Below are positions 36,861 to 47,942 of a DNA stretch of 64,000 nucleotides, in pieces. Numbering within the stretch: the stretch's first letter is position 1; each line of letters starts with the position of its first letter. Origin of the DNA: Sciurus carolinensis (taxonomy: Eukaryota > Chordata > Mammalia > Rodentia > Sciuridae); NCBI RefSeq assembly GCF_902686445.1, contig NC_062214.1:41983454-42047453 (forward strand), read 5' to 3'. The position numbers and the translations under genes were made by a program. A model generated the notes under the pieces. The model worked only from the letters and a program-made list of their open reading frames with translations. It was not told where the DNA came from and ran no database searches.

Positions 36861-37814
36861 TGTCAAAGTTCCTCAGTCCCAGGAATGCAGGAAAAGGCAT
36901 CTGAAATCATAGGCTGGTCTGTGGCATGCTCAAGTTCCAGCCAGACAATGATGTACTGGCTGGGGCCTGGAGTGAAATGAAAGGGAAGCTTACAAGAAAA
37001 TGAGACATGCTTCTGTCAAGCTTTAATCCCTTTATAGTAAGAATATATCTCCAAATCTGGATGGGGATGACTCTAGAAGTCGAAAAGAGCATTCCCAAGT
37101 AAGAATCAGGGTTCAAAAGGCCAAGAGTATCATTGTGGTTAGGGAGCCCAGGCTAAGGTGCAAAATGAAAGCATCAGAACCCAACGTGTGCCCAAAGCTC
37201 ATTTGCAGGCCTTAAATGAGAGTCAGGGCCACGGGGACTCACCAACGCAAAACCAGCCACAAAGCCTTTATGGAGAACGATCACCGTGACCCGGGTCTCA
37301 CTGCATGGATGGGAGTTAGCAGAACTCTACGGTATAATTTGTTTTGATAACCTCTTTCCACTGTGACGTTTAATTAAAGCCAGGAGAAAAGTTGAGAAAG
37401 AAAATGAAATGTGTCAACAGTGTGGGGAAAGGAGCATCTCCCGTGGTTCATCCTCGACATGACCATGGGGATGTCCCCAGGGCATGTGACCAATGCTATT
37501 GGAGAGCTTGGGTTGGCTGTATGCTGAGATTATCTCAGGAGAAAAGAACCCGTGGCGTTATTTCAGGGCTGGAATGGCTTTCTCAGCTCCCTTTTCTTAA
37601 TTTGCTAGAGACTAGTCCAAAGAAAATAATTAGAGTGGCTTCGATAATGTGTTTGCTTTACCACTTTCAATTAAGGACAAGAATAGAGGGAGAGAAAGAG
37701 AGAGCACACAACAGTGAAAGCACTTGTTTTTATGTTGCCATTCCTCCATGCAAGCTTGCACAATATTTTCTTGGTTATTTGAAACTAATGAGTTCCCAAG
37801 TTGTTTTATTTTAA
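36861..37814. other. Unique DNA with a possible conserved element at 37330-37700
   Basis: No gene is recognised. The part from about 37330 to 37700 contains words like tttaattaaagcc and aataattag beside mixed-composition sequence, as often seen in conserved enhancers. This is an inference from appearance only. Confidence 0.35.
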
Positions 37815-38214
37815 GCAGCACTATTAAGATATAATCAGCATGCAATACACATACTTGGGGCATACAATTTTGATGAGTTGTGACATACACACACACAATC
37901 AAGATACTGAATACATCCATTACCCAAAAATGTTCTTCAGACTTATAAACCTTCTCTCCGGCCCTTCCTGCTCCTTGGGGGACCTCTGCCCCAGAAAACT
38001 ACCTGCTGTCACTACGGGTTAGTTTACATGGTTAGAATTTTATGTTGATGAATCTGCACAGTGTGTAGATTCTTTTGTCTTCTTCCTTCACTCACCGTAA
38101 TTATTTTGATACTCATTTTTTTATGTATTGGTAGTTCATTACATTCCATTGCTAAGTGGTCTTTGAGTATTCTAGATTGTAGATACACACACTTTTTAAT
38201 TTTGAGACACCATC
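37815..38214 (-). mobile_element. L1M 3' UTR relic, antisense
   Basis: The words aagatataatcagcatgca, ttttgatgagttgtgacata, tacccaaaaatgttcttcag and ccttcctgctccttggggga follow the antisense 3' UTR of old L1 elements. The region abuts an MLT1 LTR. Confidence 0.55.
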
Positions 38215-38650
38215 ATTGCATAGGTTTCCTAGGGCTGCCTTAAAAAATTGCCACAAATTCAGTGGTTTTAAACAACAGGAATTGGTACCCTCACAGTTCT
38301 GAGGGAAGAGTTCAAAATCAAGGTTTCAACCCAACCAAGCTCCCTCTGAAAGCTCTAGGGGAGAATCTGTCATGGCCCTTCTTTTAGCTTTTGGGGTTAC
38401 TGGCAACTCTTGGCATTCCCATCTCTGCCTCCGTCTTTATGCAGCATTCTCCCCTAAGTGCTTCTGTATTTGTAGTCTCTTCTACTCTTCTAAGTCCACC
38501 AGTCATATTGGGTTAAGGGTCCACCCTACTCCAGCATGACCTCATCTTAACTCATTAAATCTGTAACAATCCTTTTTCCAAATAAATTCATCTGCTGAGG
38601 TTCTGGATTTGTGGGGGAGGGGACGATGGTGACTCTAACCCAGTACAGTC
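38215..38650 (-). mobile_element. MLT1-type LTR, antisense
   Basis: A strong match in order: ggtttcctagggctgcctta, aattcagtggttttaaacaa, tccctctgaaagctctaggg, gagaatctgtcatgg, ccaccagtcatattgggtta, gggtccaccctactccag and gacctcatcttaactcatta. This is the reverse of the MLT1 consensus order. Confidence 0.8.
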
Positions 38651-39225
38651 ATCCTTTCCCATTAAACTTTATATGGCTCTGTTAAATTAAATTAGAGAGG
38701 GAAAAAAGACGGCAAAACTTTTAAAATTCTCAACCTATCTTGAGATAATGTGAGCCAGTAATCAAATTTCCCAGAGAGTGTTCCAAATAATTACATATAA
38801 AATCACATTCTCTAAAAATAGAATAACGTGGTCCAATAAGTTTGGCGAATGCTGGGTTGAAAAGTGTCTTTATTGAAGGCTTATCAAATCTTTAGCATGT
38901 ACAACTAGAATAAACTCGGCTCTTTTCATTGCCTTTCTCAGTGAAGCATTGCTTTCAGAAGAGCTACAAAAGGACTGAAAAGCAATTTAAATCTTTATAG
39001 CAGAACTCTTAAAAGAAAAAAACACCAAAGGGAAATACTATTCCATGTACAGAAAAATATCCCCTGAATCCTCAAACACTTCCCCCAAAACTCCCAGCAA
39101 CTGCCCCCAAATCGTAGAGTCAACCTCTTGAGAAACCTTTCCCCATCTCCCCCTGACAATCTGAGCTGACTTTATCTCTTTTATCTCCCTTTTCCCATCT
39201 CACTTTTGCAAGTGTATTTTTTTTT
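38651..39225. other. Unique intergenic DNA
   Basis: No gene or repeat is recognised. Confidence 0.45.
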
Positions 39226-39359
39226 AAGAAAACCAGAGACCAACCTCAAAACTGATATTTCTACATTAGAAAGGGCAGAGCTGATATTTCTACATTAGAA
39301 ATGTCTCTGCTTTGCTGATATTAGAAATATCAGCTTTGAGGCTGGTCTCTGGTTTTCTT
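39226..39359. repeat. Compound inverted and direct repeat (hairpin)
   Basis: The left arm 39226-39263 and right arm 39322-39359 are inverted copies of 38 bases, differing at two positions. A 21-base word is repeated directly at 39252-39272 and 39281-39301 with a period of 29. Inside the right part, ctgatatt and aatatcag (39315-39333) form a small palindrome. In a minus-strand transcript both arm differences would be G-U pairs, so a long stem would be fully paired. No transposon family is recognised. Confidence 0.9.
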
Positions 39360-41681
39360 CCCTAATGCAAACCCACTGAAACCTTCTCCACTGGTGGAAG
39401 GCTGGATAAGAATTCTAGGAGCGCAGTGATGCAGGCACGGTTAAACCCAGGAAGATGCAATGAAGGAAGAGCAATGGTAGATGCTTCAGAAAGTTGATAC
39501 CACCATTTGATCCAATCTCAAGCTGCAAGGCTTTCTGGGGAATTCCTTAAGCAATGGAAATTGCTGTCTTTGATACCTCTAGTTGATTTATTCAAAAGCA
39601 GACTGCCTAGGTGAACTTCTCTCCAATAGCTTCCAGATAATCAGCTCACACAAAAACTATGCAAATAAGATTCACTGTTCCCAGACTGACAACATTTTCT
39701 TTTTCTTCCCTCTATCTTATGACTCCTATTTTTGCCTTCATTTCTTGGCTCAATCTACCAACTGACTCCTTCTCAAGTGAGTAAACAATCTGCCTGCAAA
39801 ATAACTACTAAGCATGAGGCAAAAATAACTAACAAATGTCTCTGAGTGGTTCTTCAACAAGAAACATTATTTCTTTTCATTCCTGTTATATAAACTACCA
39901 TTCACCATGGATGTCCAAATGGGTAGACCATATACTCTAGCTTTTTCTGAAACTCTACACTTGTCTTTAATGATACATGGGAGTATCCAAATGCTGTACA
40001 TACACACGCACACACACACAAACTGATCATTAGTGTTGTTACCAGCTAGTTTTGCAGCAGAGCCCCAATGTTTTCTGTTGGAAGCCACTGAGAGGTCAGC
40101 AAGAAGCCCATTCAAAGGTTATACTCAAGACAGAACTTAATTTTTCTACCATTTTCCCTTTAATGTAAACTCCCTGTACTTGTGAGAAAACTTGGATAGG
40201 TCCAATAAATTACATAATAGCCAGCACACAAAACCACTTCTAATAACACATAAAACCCCAACTTGAAAGTTAGAATGTCCAGTTATTGAGAGCATGAAGT
40301 ATGTGCACACCATTTAGTGCCATACCCCATTCCCCGGCTGGGCCCACTGTGACCTGTCAGATTGAAGGGGTAGAGGTGGTGGTGGAAGGGATCTTTCTTC
40401 ATTCTTTCTCCACACAGCTCTCACACTGCACCTACTCACTGCAGGGGCTACCCCTTCGTGGGACTGACTCAGACAGTGCAGGTGCTATGGAAAGACCACA
40501 TTTGGACAGGATACTTGTGTTTTTCACCTTATTTCAGGTGCCTGCTGAACAGTTGCTTATCCTTTCTCTTGGAAATACCTTGGTCTCACTCACAATGTAG
40601 GATGTGCTTTTCCTTAGCTGGCCATTCCAAGTCTAGCCATGACTTAATTGCTCATTGTTGGTAGTCTTATTGCCTTTCTGAGGTGGTTCCTTTCCCTAGA
40701 ATCTGAAAGTAGCTCCAACATCACTGGAGACACTCAAACACACTGTGACCCACGGTAGACATGGAGCATACTCCCTTCTCAGGTGCAACAGACACTTGCA
40801 GATCCCACTAAAGGATCCCAGCATCCTTTCCCCAACCTCCCTATCCCTTCTGGGAGAGGAGAAAGACTTCCATTTCTTGGGTATCCAAAGTTCAGGGCAT
40901 GTAGTTCAAGTACTCCATGTGGCCCAATTGAGTACCCCCAGTCCTGAAAACTAGGCTCAACATGGGAAAACAGACAATCTCTACAACTCAGGAGCACAGT
41001 TTTCTCTAAAAATACCACAAAATCCTCTCTCTGTATTTGCACTCTCTTAAACCTGTAGATAAGGTGTCCCTAAGTTTTTATACTGATTTTCTTTGTAAAT
41101 GCTGCATATGCTGATCTGAAACCTCATTTTGGAATTTCATTTTTGTAATATCTTGATTCCCATTAGAAATTTCAACATTAAGATCCTGTTAGAAGAAGAC
41201 ACATGCCAGAGAGAAAGAATGCAAGCATACCTTTTCTTCAAGATAGAAAGCCAGAAACTAGACTTGTCTAGTTTGTGCAATCTTTGCCTTTGATGCTATA
41301 CTGGCCTGATTATCTATGTGTATATAATGCAGAAGGAAAAAAAGACGACCTGTGTAAATGTGACAAAATATCATGACCCAGAGCAAAAGTTGCAAAGTTG
41401 AATTAAAAGTACCCCTTTGAAGTCTTACATTATAAATTCCAAAACAGTTTTGAGATAATAAAACTTTTAAAATTACTGCAAGAAATAATCCAGATGTCCA
41501 AAATTAAATGACTTATGAAGCAAGTCAGTGTAATTCATAGATCTAAATTTATTAACTAAGAAATTTTGTATATACTGAACAGTTAAAATAAAAAATCAAT
41601 TCATTTAAATACATATATGTGTGTGTATTTGTGTATTCATGAAAAGAAAGTCCGAGGGACTTCCTCATTAATTCCTATTCC
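39360..41681. other. Unique intergenic DNA
   Basis: A short CA-rich tract lies near 40003-40020. No gene is recognised, and open frames such as those at 40301-40664 overlap each other without a domain. Confidence 0.45.
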
Positions 41682-41788
41682 TATTAATGCACTTTCCTAG
41701 TCTGAGGACTGGGGATGTAGTTCAGTATTAATGCACTTTCCTAGCATGCACAAGGCACTGTGATCCATCCCTCACACCATACATAAAA
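41682..41788 (+). mobile_element. ID SINE with an internal duplication
   Basis: The ID element shows gactggggatgtagttcag, then the actttcctagcatgcacaag region and a degraded B-box part. The 19-base word around attaatgcactttcctag occurs at 41682-41700 and again at 41726-41744, so part of the element is duplicated upstream of its own start with a 44-base offset. Confidence 0.75.
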
Positions 41789-41789
41789 A

Positions 41790-41836
<47 letters not shown>
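41789..41836. repeat. (CA)n microsatellite at the ID tail
   Basis: A run of CA units follows the A-rich end of the ID element and probably grew from its tail. Confidence 0.92.
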
Positions 41837-43339
41837 CACCACCATCACCTGATAGAAAGAAAGTCTAAAATGATAAACACCTATATATTCTGAGCAGTCA
41901 TTTCTTAGTGGTAGGATTATAGATAATTTTCAGTTTTACTTTACATTTCTCTACATTATCTGATTTTTTTTACCTTGAATATTTTTACATTGTAGAGTGA
42001 GAAGAAAAACAAGAAAGATGGTTTTGTGGAAAAAAGTACATTTTCCTTACAAATATGAGGTGTTTTATTCAACATAATTATGCTGAAGTTTACTGTCATA
42101 AATGCAATAAGGTTATTTTTATATTAACTGTAAGTTGGTTTGAATTCCAAATTAGGCAGTTTTGCATATGAATGTGTCCATGACAAATTTTAAGGAGATT
42201 AATGAGCCAGGCCACTTACAAACAAGTTAATTTATATTCTCATAATTTAATATATATTTCTTCTATTTAGTGGTTGCCAAGGGATTATAAGCAAATGTAT
42301 AGCTACAGAGTTAAAATTTGTGAACATTTGCCCAGCCACAGAATGGGAAACCATCCTTAAGAGTTAAGTGGTTTAAGTTCCTGATAAAATACCTTGCTTA
42401 TCAATATTTGATATTTATAGTGTATCTGCAATTTCTAACAATACAGAAAGATTTGTAGTAAGCATGTCTATTTAAGTAAATACTCTATAGTCACTACAAT
42501 ATAACTATTTGCTTTGCTTGTGTCAATTCTTCCCAGATTCCATAAGGAGGAAGTCTAACTGCTCATGTAATGCATTGAAGAGAGAGAAAAGAGGAGCAGC
42601 AGGCTTAATTTGTACACTGTATTCTCATCCAGTCTTCCCTGGGTATCATAGAGCTCAGAGATATAGAGTAAATGTGGAGCAAGAATGATCTGGTCTAGCA
42701 TTTATCTTTTAATTGGAGTTTCTATTTCTGTCACTGTTTCATTTGCACACCATAATAGTTTAAACCATAGCAATTGGCAGAAGCATTATTGTTGGTTTGG
42801 ACAGTAGACAAAAGGACACATGCAAGTGTTTTATTTCCAAAAGAGCTTGGATAGGAATTTAGGATTTGGGCCAGATTTTGCTTGGGGAACAAATTAGATC
42901 TGAAAATTGTTAACTGCATTTAAACTAGTTTCTTGAGGAGTCTTTGCATCCAAGCAACACCTGTGGGATCCTCACCAACTCCTTTCCCCAGTCCTCTCAA
43001 TTTCTAGCTACAGGTTAATTTTTGTAAATTGAAAGGTTTATTTCCCTGAAAAATAACAAATGAGGAGACTGACAACTTAGAGCCCTGTGTTTGTTGAGAG
43101 TTAATGACCAAAAAACATTAACCCATTAGTATATAAAATTTAAGTAGCAACTTTGTCCTTCATCATAATAACTTTTCTGATAGTCCTTCTCATCAGAGGT
43201 AGTTCATGAATGGAGATGTAAAATACTGAGCCTGGTTAGCCTAAATAATTGTATTTACATCTGCTCTTCATGGGTCTATGTGAGATATTAAAGAATATTT
43301 TGTGAGTAGCCTTTGGCTACCAAGAGTTAAATCTTACTC
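41837..43339. other. Unique intergenic DNA
   Basis: A/T-rich with no recognised gene or repeat. Confidence 0.45.
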
Positions 43340-43680
43340 TTATGTGCTAGTCACCTTTCCTTACCATAATAAATACTTGAGATACTCAACTTATAAAGAG
43401 AAAAGGTTTATTTTGGCTCGCAGAGGTTTCACTGCATGATCGTTGGTCTTTTGTTTTGGGACCTATGGTGCTACAGACAGCATGGCAGATGGGCATGGTG
43501 AGCAAAGCTGCTCACCTTATGACTGAGATGCAAAGAAAAGAGCCCAGGTCCTACAATCTCCTTTGAGGGCATTCTCTCAGTGACCTGAAGACCTCCTGAG
43601 AGGCCCCACTTCTTAAATATTGCACCACCTCCCAACAGCACCATATGGGACAAAGCCTTTTTCACATTCCAGATTCAAAC
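43340..43680 (-). mobile_element. ORR1-like MaLR LTR, antisense, shortened
   Basis: The order is cctttccttaccataataaa, aaaaggtttattttggctcg, agcaaagctgctcaccttat, gcaaagaaaagagcccaggt, agaccccactt-like text and caaagcctttttcacattcc. That is the reverse of the rodent MaLR LTR. The middle is compressed relative to the copy at 56308. Confidence 0.6.
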
Positions 43681-44159
43681 TATGTCACCTTACAAAAAGC
43701 CAATTGTGTTTGTTCCCAAACTTGCTTATGCTAGTTTCCCCAATTTCTAAAATTATGCAAGCTCTTTAAATGTCATGAAAAGACAATGAAATATGTGCAA
43801 AGAGATTTCTTTCAAAAAAACAAAACTCAGCTGAATATTTTGGAAAATCTCAGTAGAGATAAATAATTTAAAAATTGGCAATAATTTAAAAAGTGGCATG
43901 ACTGTAAAAGACTTGGGAGAAGAATGTTAAAAATAGATAAATTCTGTACACAGATTATTTTCCTGTTGTCATTATAATTTGGAAACAAACACAAATTGGC
44001 TCTTCACAAGAACAGGAATTAGCTCCTAGTTTTATTTTTAAAGAAATAAAATCAGAACTCAAAGGTGAGTCCATATACAGTTTTTGTAAGCACACTAAAC
44101 AGTTTTGAGCACTGGGGGATTGTTAACCCATCCACATGCAAGATTCTTCTTGGATCTTT

Positions 44160-44275
44160 CACCCAGAGAAGTTAATACAGATCATCACAGTGCAGTCAAA
44201 TGTGAGTAACTGCATTTTTAGAACTTTCCACAAGTGATGCTAATACAAGGCCAAGTTTGAGAACTACTGCATAAG
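44160..44275 (+). mobile_element. MER5A-like hAT fragment
   Basis: The words ctgcatttttagaactttcc, acaagtgatgctaatac and agtttgagaactactgc match the right part of MER5A, a non-autonomous hAT-Charlie element. Confidence 0.65.
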
Positions 44276-44375
44276 AACAGTGCTTTTCAAATTTGCTGTA
44301 TGCATATTCACCTAAAGATACCACAAAATGCAGATTCTAATTCCCCAGTGAGTTTCAAAGTTCTGTTCTTTTTTT

Positions 44376-44670
44376 TTTTTTTAAGTTAGATATAAAAGAG
44401 GAAATTTATTGGGGGCTGAGAAGTCCCATGGCAGGTTGTCTGCAGGCTGAAGACCCCAGGAAACTGGTAGCATGGCCCAGTCCAAGTCCAAAAGCTTCAG
44501 AACCAGGGAAGCTGATAGTGTACCTATTGGTTTGAGGCTGAAAGCCTGAGAACCCAGGCAAGTAGTCCAAAGGCTAAAGAACCTGGACTTCTGATGTCCA
44601 AGTGAGGAGATGAGTGTATCCTAACTCTGCTTCTCTCTGGGCCTCAGGGAACTGGGTGGTGCCTTCCAAC
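44376..44670 (-). mobile_element. Antisense repeat relic inside MER5A, family not named
   Basis: A T-run at 44367-44382 leads into gaaatttattgggggctgag, catggcaggttgtctgcagg, ctgaagaccccaggaaactg and tccaaaggctaaagaacctg. The layout (T-run then tttattgggg) fits the antisense 3' end of a retroelement. I recognise the text as a common mammalian repeat but cannot name it. Confidence 0.45.
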
Positions 44671-44679
44671 CTTAAGGGT

Positions 44680-44992
44680 AGAGTTCTGCATTTCTTTCTT
44701 TCTTTTTTTAAATTTATTTAATTTATTTTTTTATTGTAAACAAATGGGATACATGATGTTTCTCTGTTTGTACATGGAGTAAAGGCTTACCATTTGTGTA
44801 ATCATAAATTTACATAGGATAATGTTGTTTGATTCATTCTGTTATTTTTTCCCTTCCCCCCCACCCCTCCCACCCCTCTTTTCCCTCTATACAGTCCTTC
44901 CTTCCTCCATTCTTGCCCCCCTCCCTAACCCTAACTCTAACCCTAACCCTAACCCTAACCTAACCCTAACCCTAACCCCAGAGTTCTGCATT
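44680..44992 (-). mobile_element. L1 3' fragment with telomere-type repeat and 13-base target duplication
   Basis: The word agagttctgcatt occurs at 44680-44692 and 44980-44992. Between them is a T-rich tail (to about 44733), then L1 3' UTR sequence on the minus strand (gtaaacaaatgggatacat near 44737, catttgtgtaatcataaatt near 44791, a C-rich tract to 44922) and then nine CCCTAA-type units. The insert is about 290 bases and has no coding part. The duplication shows it arrived as one retrotransposition event. Confidence 0.88.
44923..44979. repeat. Interstitial (CCCTAA)n, i.e. (TTAGGG)n on the minus strand
   Basis: There are nine near-perfect units, with one CTCTAA and one five-base CCTAA, followed by CCCC. 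This is the vertebrate telomere motif. It lies at the 5'-truncated end of the L1 fragment, just inside the right target-site copy. Confidence 0.95.
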
Positions 44993-45057
44993 CTAAGAAG
45001 CTCCCAGGTGATGCTGAAACTGCTGGCCCAGGGAGCACACTGAGTAGTCAGATATTA

Positions 45058-45079
45058 ACAAAAAAAAAAAAAAAAAAAA
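45058..45079. repeat. Poly(A) run
   Basis: About 20 A residues lie between two MER5A copies, with no SINE body attached. Confidence 0.9.
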
Positions 45080-45097
45080 GAGGAACCTCTCTAGCCC

Positions 45098-45240
45098 TGA
45101 TTCTCAAACTTGACTATACTCATTATCACCTGAGCAGCTTGAAAAATGCTAAGGCCTGGGAATTATCTACAGGAATTCTGGTTGGATACATCCAGAGTGA
45201 TTTCCAGGTTAAGTCCATTGCATATCCAAGGCTCAAAAAC
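45098..45240 (+). mobile_element. MER5A-like hAT fragment
   Basis: The words gattctcaaacttgactata, ctcattatcacctgagcagc, aaggcctgggaattatc and gaattctggttggatacatc match MER5A in the same orientation as the two neighbouring copies. Confidence 0.65.
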
Positions 45241-45261
45241 ACTTCCCTGGAAGGTAATTGT

Positions 45262-45682
45262 TTCAGTCAACTTCTGTTGCGACCAAAAGACCTGACAAGA
45301 ACAATTTTAAAGAAAGAAAAGTTTATGTGGGGCTCACAATTTCAGAGGTCGCAGTCCATAGATGGCTGTCCCCTTGTCTGAGATGAGACAGAACATCATG
45401 TTGGAGGACTATGGTAGAGGAAAGCTGCTCAGGATATGGCAATCAGGAAGCAGAGAGAACTCTGTTCACCAGGGACAAAATGTAACCCCAAAGGCATGCC
45501 TCCATTGACTTAGGTCCTCCTGCCACACCCTACTTGTCTATAGGTACCACCCAGTTAATCCACATCAATGGTTAACCCACTGATTAGTTTACAACTCATA
45601 ATCTAATCATTCGCCTCTGAAAATTTGTGCATTGTCTTACACATGAGCTTTTGGGGAACAGCTCACAGCTAAACCATAACAG
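45262..45682 (-). mobile_element. ORR1-like MaLR LTR, antisense, nearly complete
   Basis: The order is tttcagtcaacttctgttgc, gaaaagtttatgtggggctc, agaacatcatgttggaggac, ggaaagctgctcaggatatg, ggcatgcctccattgactta, cccagttaatccacatc, cacatgagcttttggggaac and aaaccataacag at the far end. Both LTR ends are present and no internal region is attached, so it is a solo LTR. Confidence 0.8.
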
Positions 45683-45689
45683 TTATGTA

Positions 45690-46330
45690 TCAAATTGCAC
45701 ATTTGACAAAGATTCACATTGAGACACTCTGCCTGCAAACTTCTGATAAAAGAGGAGATGTTTTCTGTCCTCAGGATGACTCTCCAGTTGTTCTCCATTC
45801 CTTCCCTTCACCTACAGTCTGTTGATTCAGGGTCCCCCTTGAATATCCCCAAACACGATCCCACTATTCCATGAGACTTTCCCCATACAATCAATCAACT
45901 CTAGAGACTTAGAAGCATGAACAAGCCATTCATTTGAGAAGAGAGGCCATGTGTAACACTTACTCTGATCCTCCAAACTCAGCTCCCAGAGTTGTAAAAA
46001 TAGCACATGGGTTGAAAGCCAGATGTCATGCTCTGTAGAGATCTGGTTTGTAACAGGTTTCATCTGTGTGAATGTTCAATACTGAGAGCTGAGCTGAGAG
46101 GCCTGGTATGGGGGAGGACTGGAGGAAGGCTAACCTTTTCTAGTGAGGATCTTTGAGAATGCAAAGAACAGCTTAAATATCAAATCCCATATAAAAAATT
46201 AGAAATGAACTTTATATAACTCTTGGAATGATTGAATCAGAGCTTATTACCAAGCATCAAACTAAGCAAAGATTACACTATTATGGGACTCATTGAACCG
46301 ATCAAAGACAGAAAGGTTTCAGAAACTGAA
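45690..46330. other. Unique intergenic DNA
   Basis: No gene or repeat is recognised. Confidence 0.45.
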
Positions 46331-46334
46331 CATG

Positions 46335-46440
46335 TGAAAATAAATTTGTTGAACATTTACTATATATAAAGCACTAGGCTGCTAATGGGAGAAATGTCAG
46401 AGGTGGCCCCATGCCCAGCATATAGCCTATGGAAAGAATA
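46335..46440 (-). mobile_element. Possible L2 3' end, antisense
   Basis: The phrase ttgaacatttactatatata, then aagcactaggctgctaatgg, resembles the antisense end of L2 (ttgagcacctactatgtgcc type). It is a weak match. Confidence 0.35.
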
Positions 46441-46559
46441 ACACCTAAGTTTTCATTACATGTAATATTTATCTTGTACTGAGTGTTGTACCTTTGTTCT
46501 ATCATATAAACCCTCTTAAACTCTGTTAAGAAACACTGTCATGAATCCCAGATTGTCTC

Positions 46560-46780
46560 ACATGACAATCCATAGTTTTCCAACCATATTCTCACAAATT
46601 ATCTTATTTGATCCCCACAACAGCCTATGCAGTAGGCTGTAATTATCCACTTTTTTACACAAGAAAACTAAGACTCAATTAATCATTTTGCCCAAGGTAA
46701 CACGACTTGGAAACAACAGAGTTCAGAACCCAGATCTGGCAATGCGTTCTCTTTCCTTTACAGTGTAATGAATAGCTGAT
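46560..46780 (+). mobile_element. MIR SINE
   Basis: A good core match in order: aattatcttatttgatcccc, acaacagcctatgcagtagg, the ttacacaagaaaactaagac region, ttgcccaaggtaacacgact, cagagttcagaacccagatc and ctttcctttacagtgtaatg. Upstream text at 46460-46530 may be a second, partial MIR. Confidence 0.8.
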
Positions 46781-47099
46781 TCACTTGAAGCGAGCGCATT
46801 ATTTGTGTCTATTCAGACAGATTTATAAAGCTAAAATCATCTTTTTCTTTTTTCCTTTTTTCATAAGGCACCCAGTATTTCCTGTGACAATGGGCTCAGA
46901 GTTTCTGAGAAACCTAAAGTTTTAGAAACCAAGAAGAAAAAAAATGTTATCTTTCAAAAAAGAATCCCTGTATATTCCTAATTCTCTGGGTTCCAACCCT
47001 CTGCAGATTGCAGCAACAGTGATGTTATGGCTGACCCCACGGTCTACTCCACTTCCTTACAAGGAAGACTGACTTTGAAACAAACTACAAGTCTGAAAA

Positions 47100-47400
47100 C
47101 TTAAAAAATAATCCTAGTTTCAAAGACTAGTAGAAATATTGGGAAATCCACCAAATTATGCTACATCTGTGTATGAATATACCACAATAAATCATATATA
47201 TGTGTATGTGTTATGTAGAGAGATATAGATATATTACACTAATTAAAATAACAAGAATAGAAGGGGCCTCAGTGGAGTAGACCAAGCAGATCAGCGGAGA
47301 GAGGAGGGTAGGGAAAGGGAAAGGACTGGGGAAGGAGATTGATTAAATGATTTTATGTATATCTACAAATATAGCATAATAAAAATACAAAAGAGTAGTG
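47100..47400 (+). mobile_element. L1 3' UTR fragment, sense
   Basis: The segment has a purine-rich tract (gagaggagggtagggaaagg) and an ending atagcataataaaaatac, comparable to the other L1 3' ends at 21300-21460 and 53480-53680. Its upstream limit is unclear. Confidence 0.5.
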
Positions 47401-47434
47401 AAAAAAATATCAGAATGAACTATAGGCACGTGGC

Positions 47435-47942
47435 AGGTTGCAAATTCCAAAAATGGCTACAGTCACATCTCCCTCTCACGGGCTCCTCTTTTATAAGGTG
47501 ACTTAACAAAACTTCCTATGGAGACATGGGTCCAACATCCCCCTGCTTGACCCTGGGTAGGTTCAGTGGCTACAGCAGTAGGGTCACTCTGTGATGTAGA
47601 AGGCTAGGTCTTAAAAGGTGACACACCTGTTCTCTTGGGAATCCACTCACCAAACTTGCCAAATTACATGGACAGGCTCCGTGTAGGTGTCCCGCTGAGA
47701 GCAAGCACTGATCATCAGTCATGTGAGTGGGGACACCTCCAGATGACCCCAGCACCAGCCATCCAGGCACTCTTGCCTTTCAGCATTTTGAGCCAAGGTT
47801 CCAGACACCCTAGAACAGGTTTGTTTGAAACTGTGCCCTGCTCAAACTCTGGACCCACAGAACCCATAATCATCATAAAATGACTGTTTTACATCATTAC
47901 AATTTGGGGGCAGTTTGTTTTGTACCAGTAGATAATTGAGAC
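47435..47942 (+). mobile_element. MLT1-type MaLR LTR
   Basis: MLT1-like order in sense: tcttttataaggtgacttaa, ttctcttgggaatccactca, agtcatgtgagtggggacac, cagatgaccccagcaccagc, acccacagaacccataatca, then gggggcagtttgttttgtac and cagtagataattgag. Confidence 0.65.

Larger units (their letters stand above)
44278..45045 (+). mobile_element. MER5A-like element split by later insertions
   Basis: The left part is 44278-44366 (gcttttcaaatttgctg, aaatgcagattctaattccc). The right part resumes at 44981 with gagttctgcattctaagaag, ctcccaggtgatgctgaaac and tgctggcccagggagcac. The 600 or so bases between them contain an antisense repeat and an L1 3' fragment. Confidence 0.65.

Noticed and set aside
37392..37814. 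A 140-codon plus-strand open frame
   Set aside because: No domain or codon bias is visible. The region may be conserved for other reasons, but coding is not supported.
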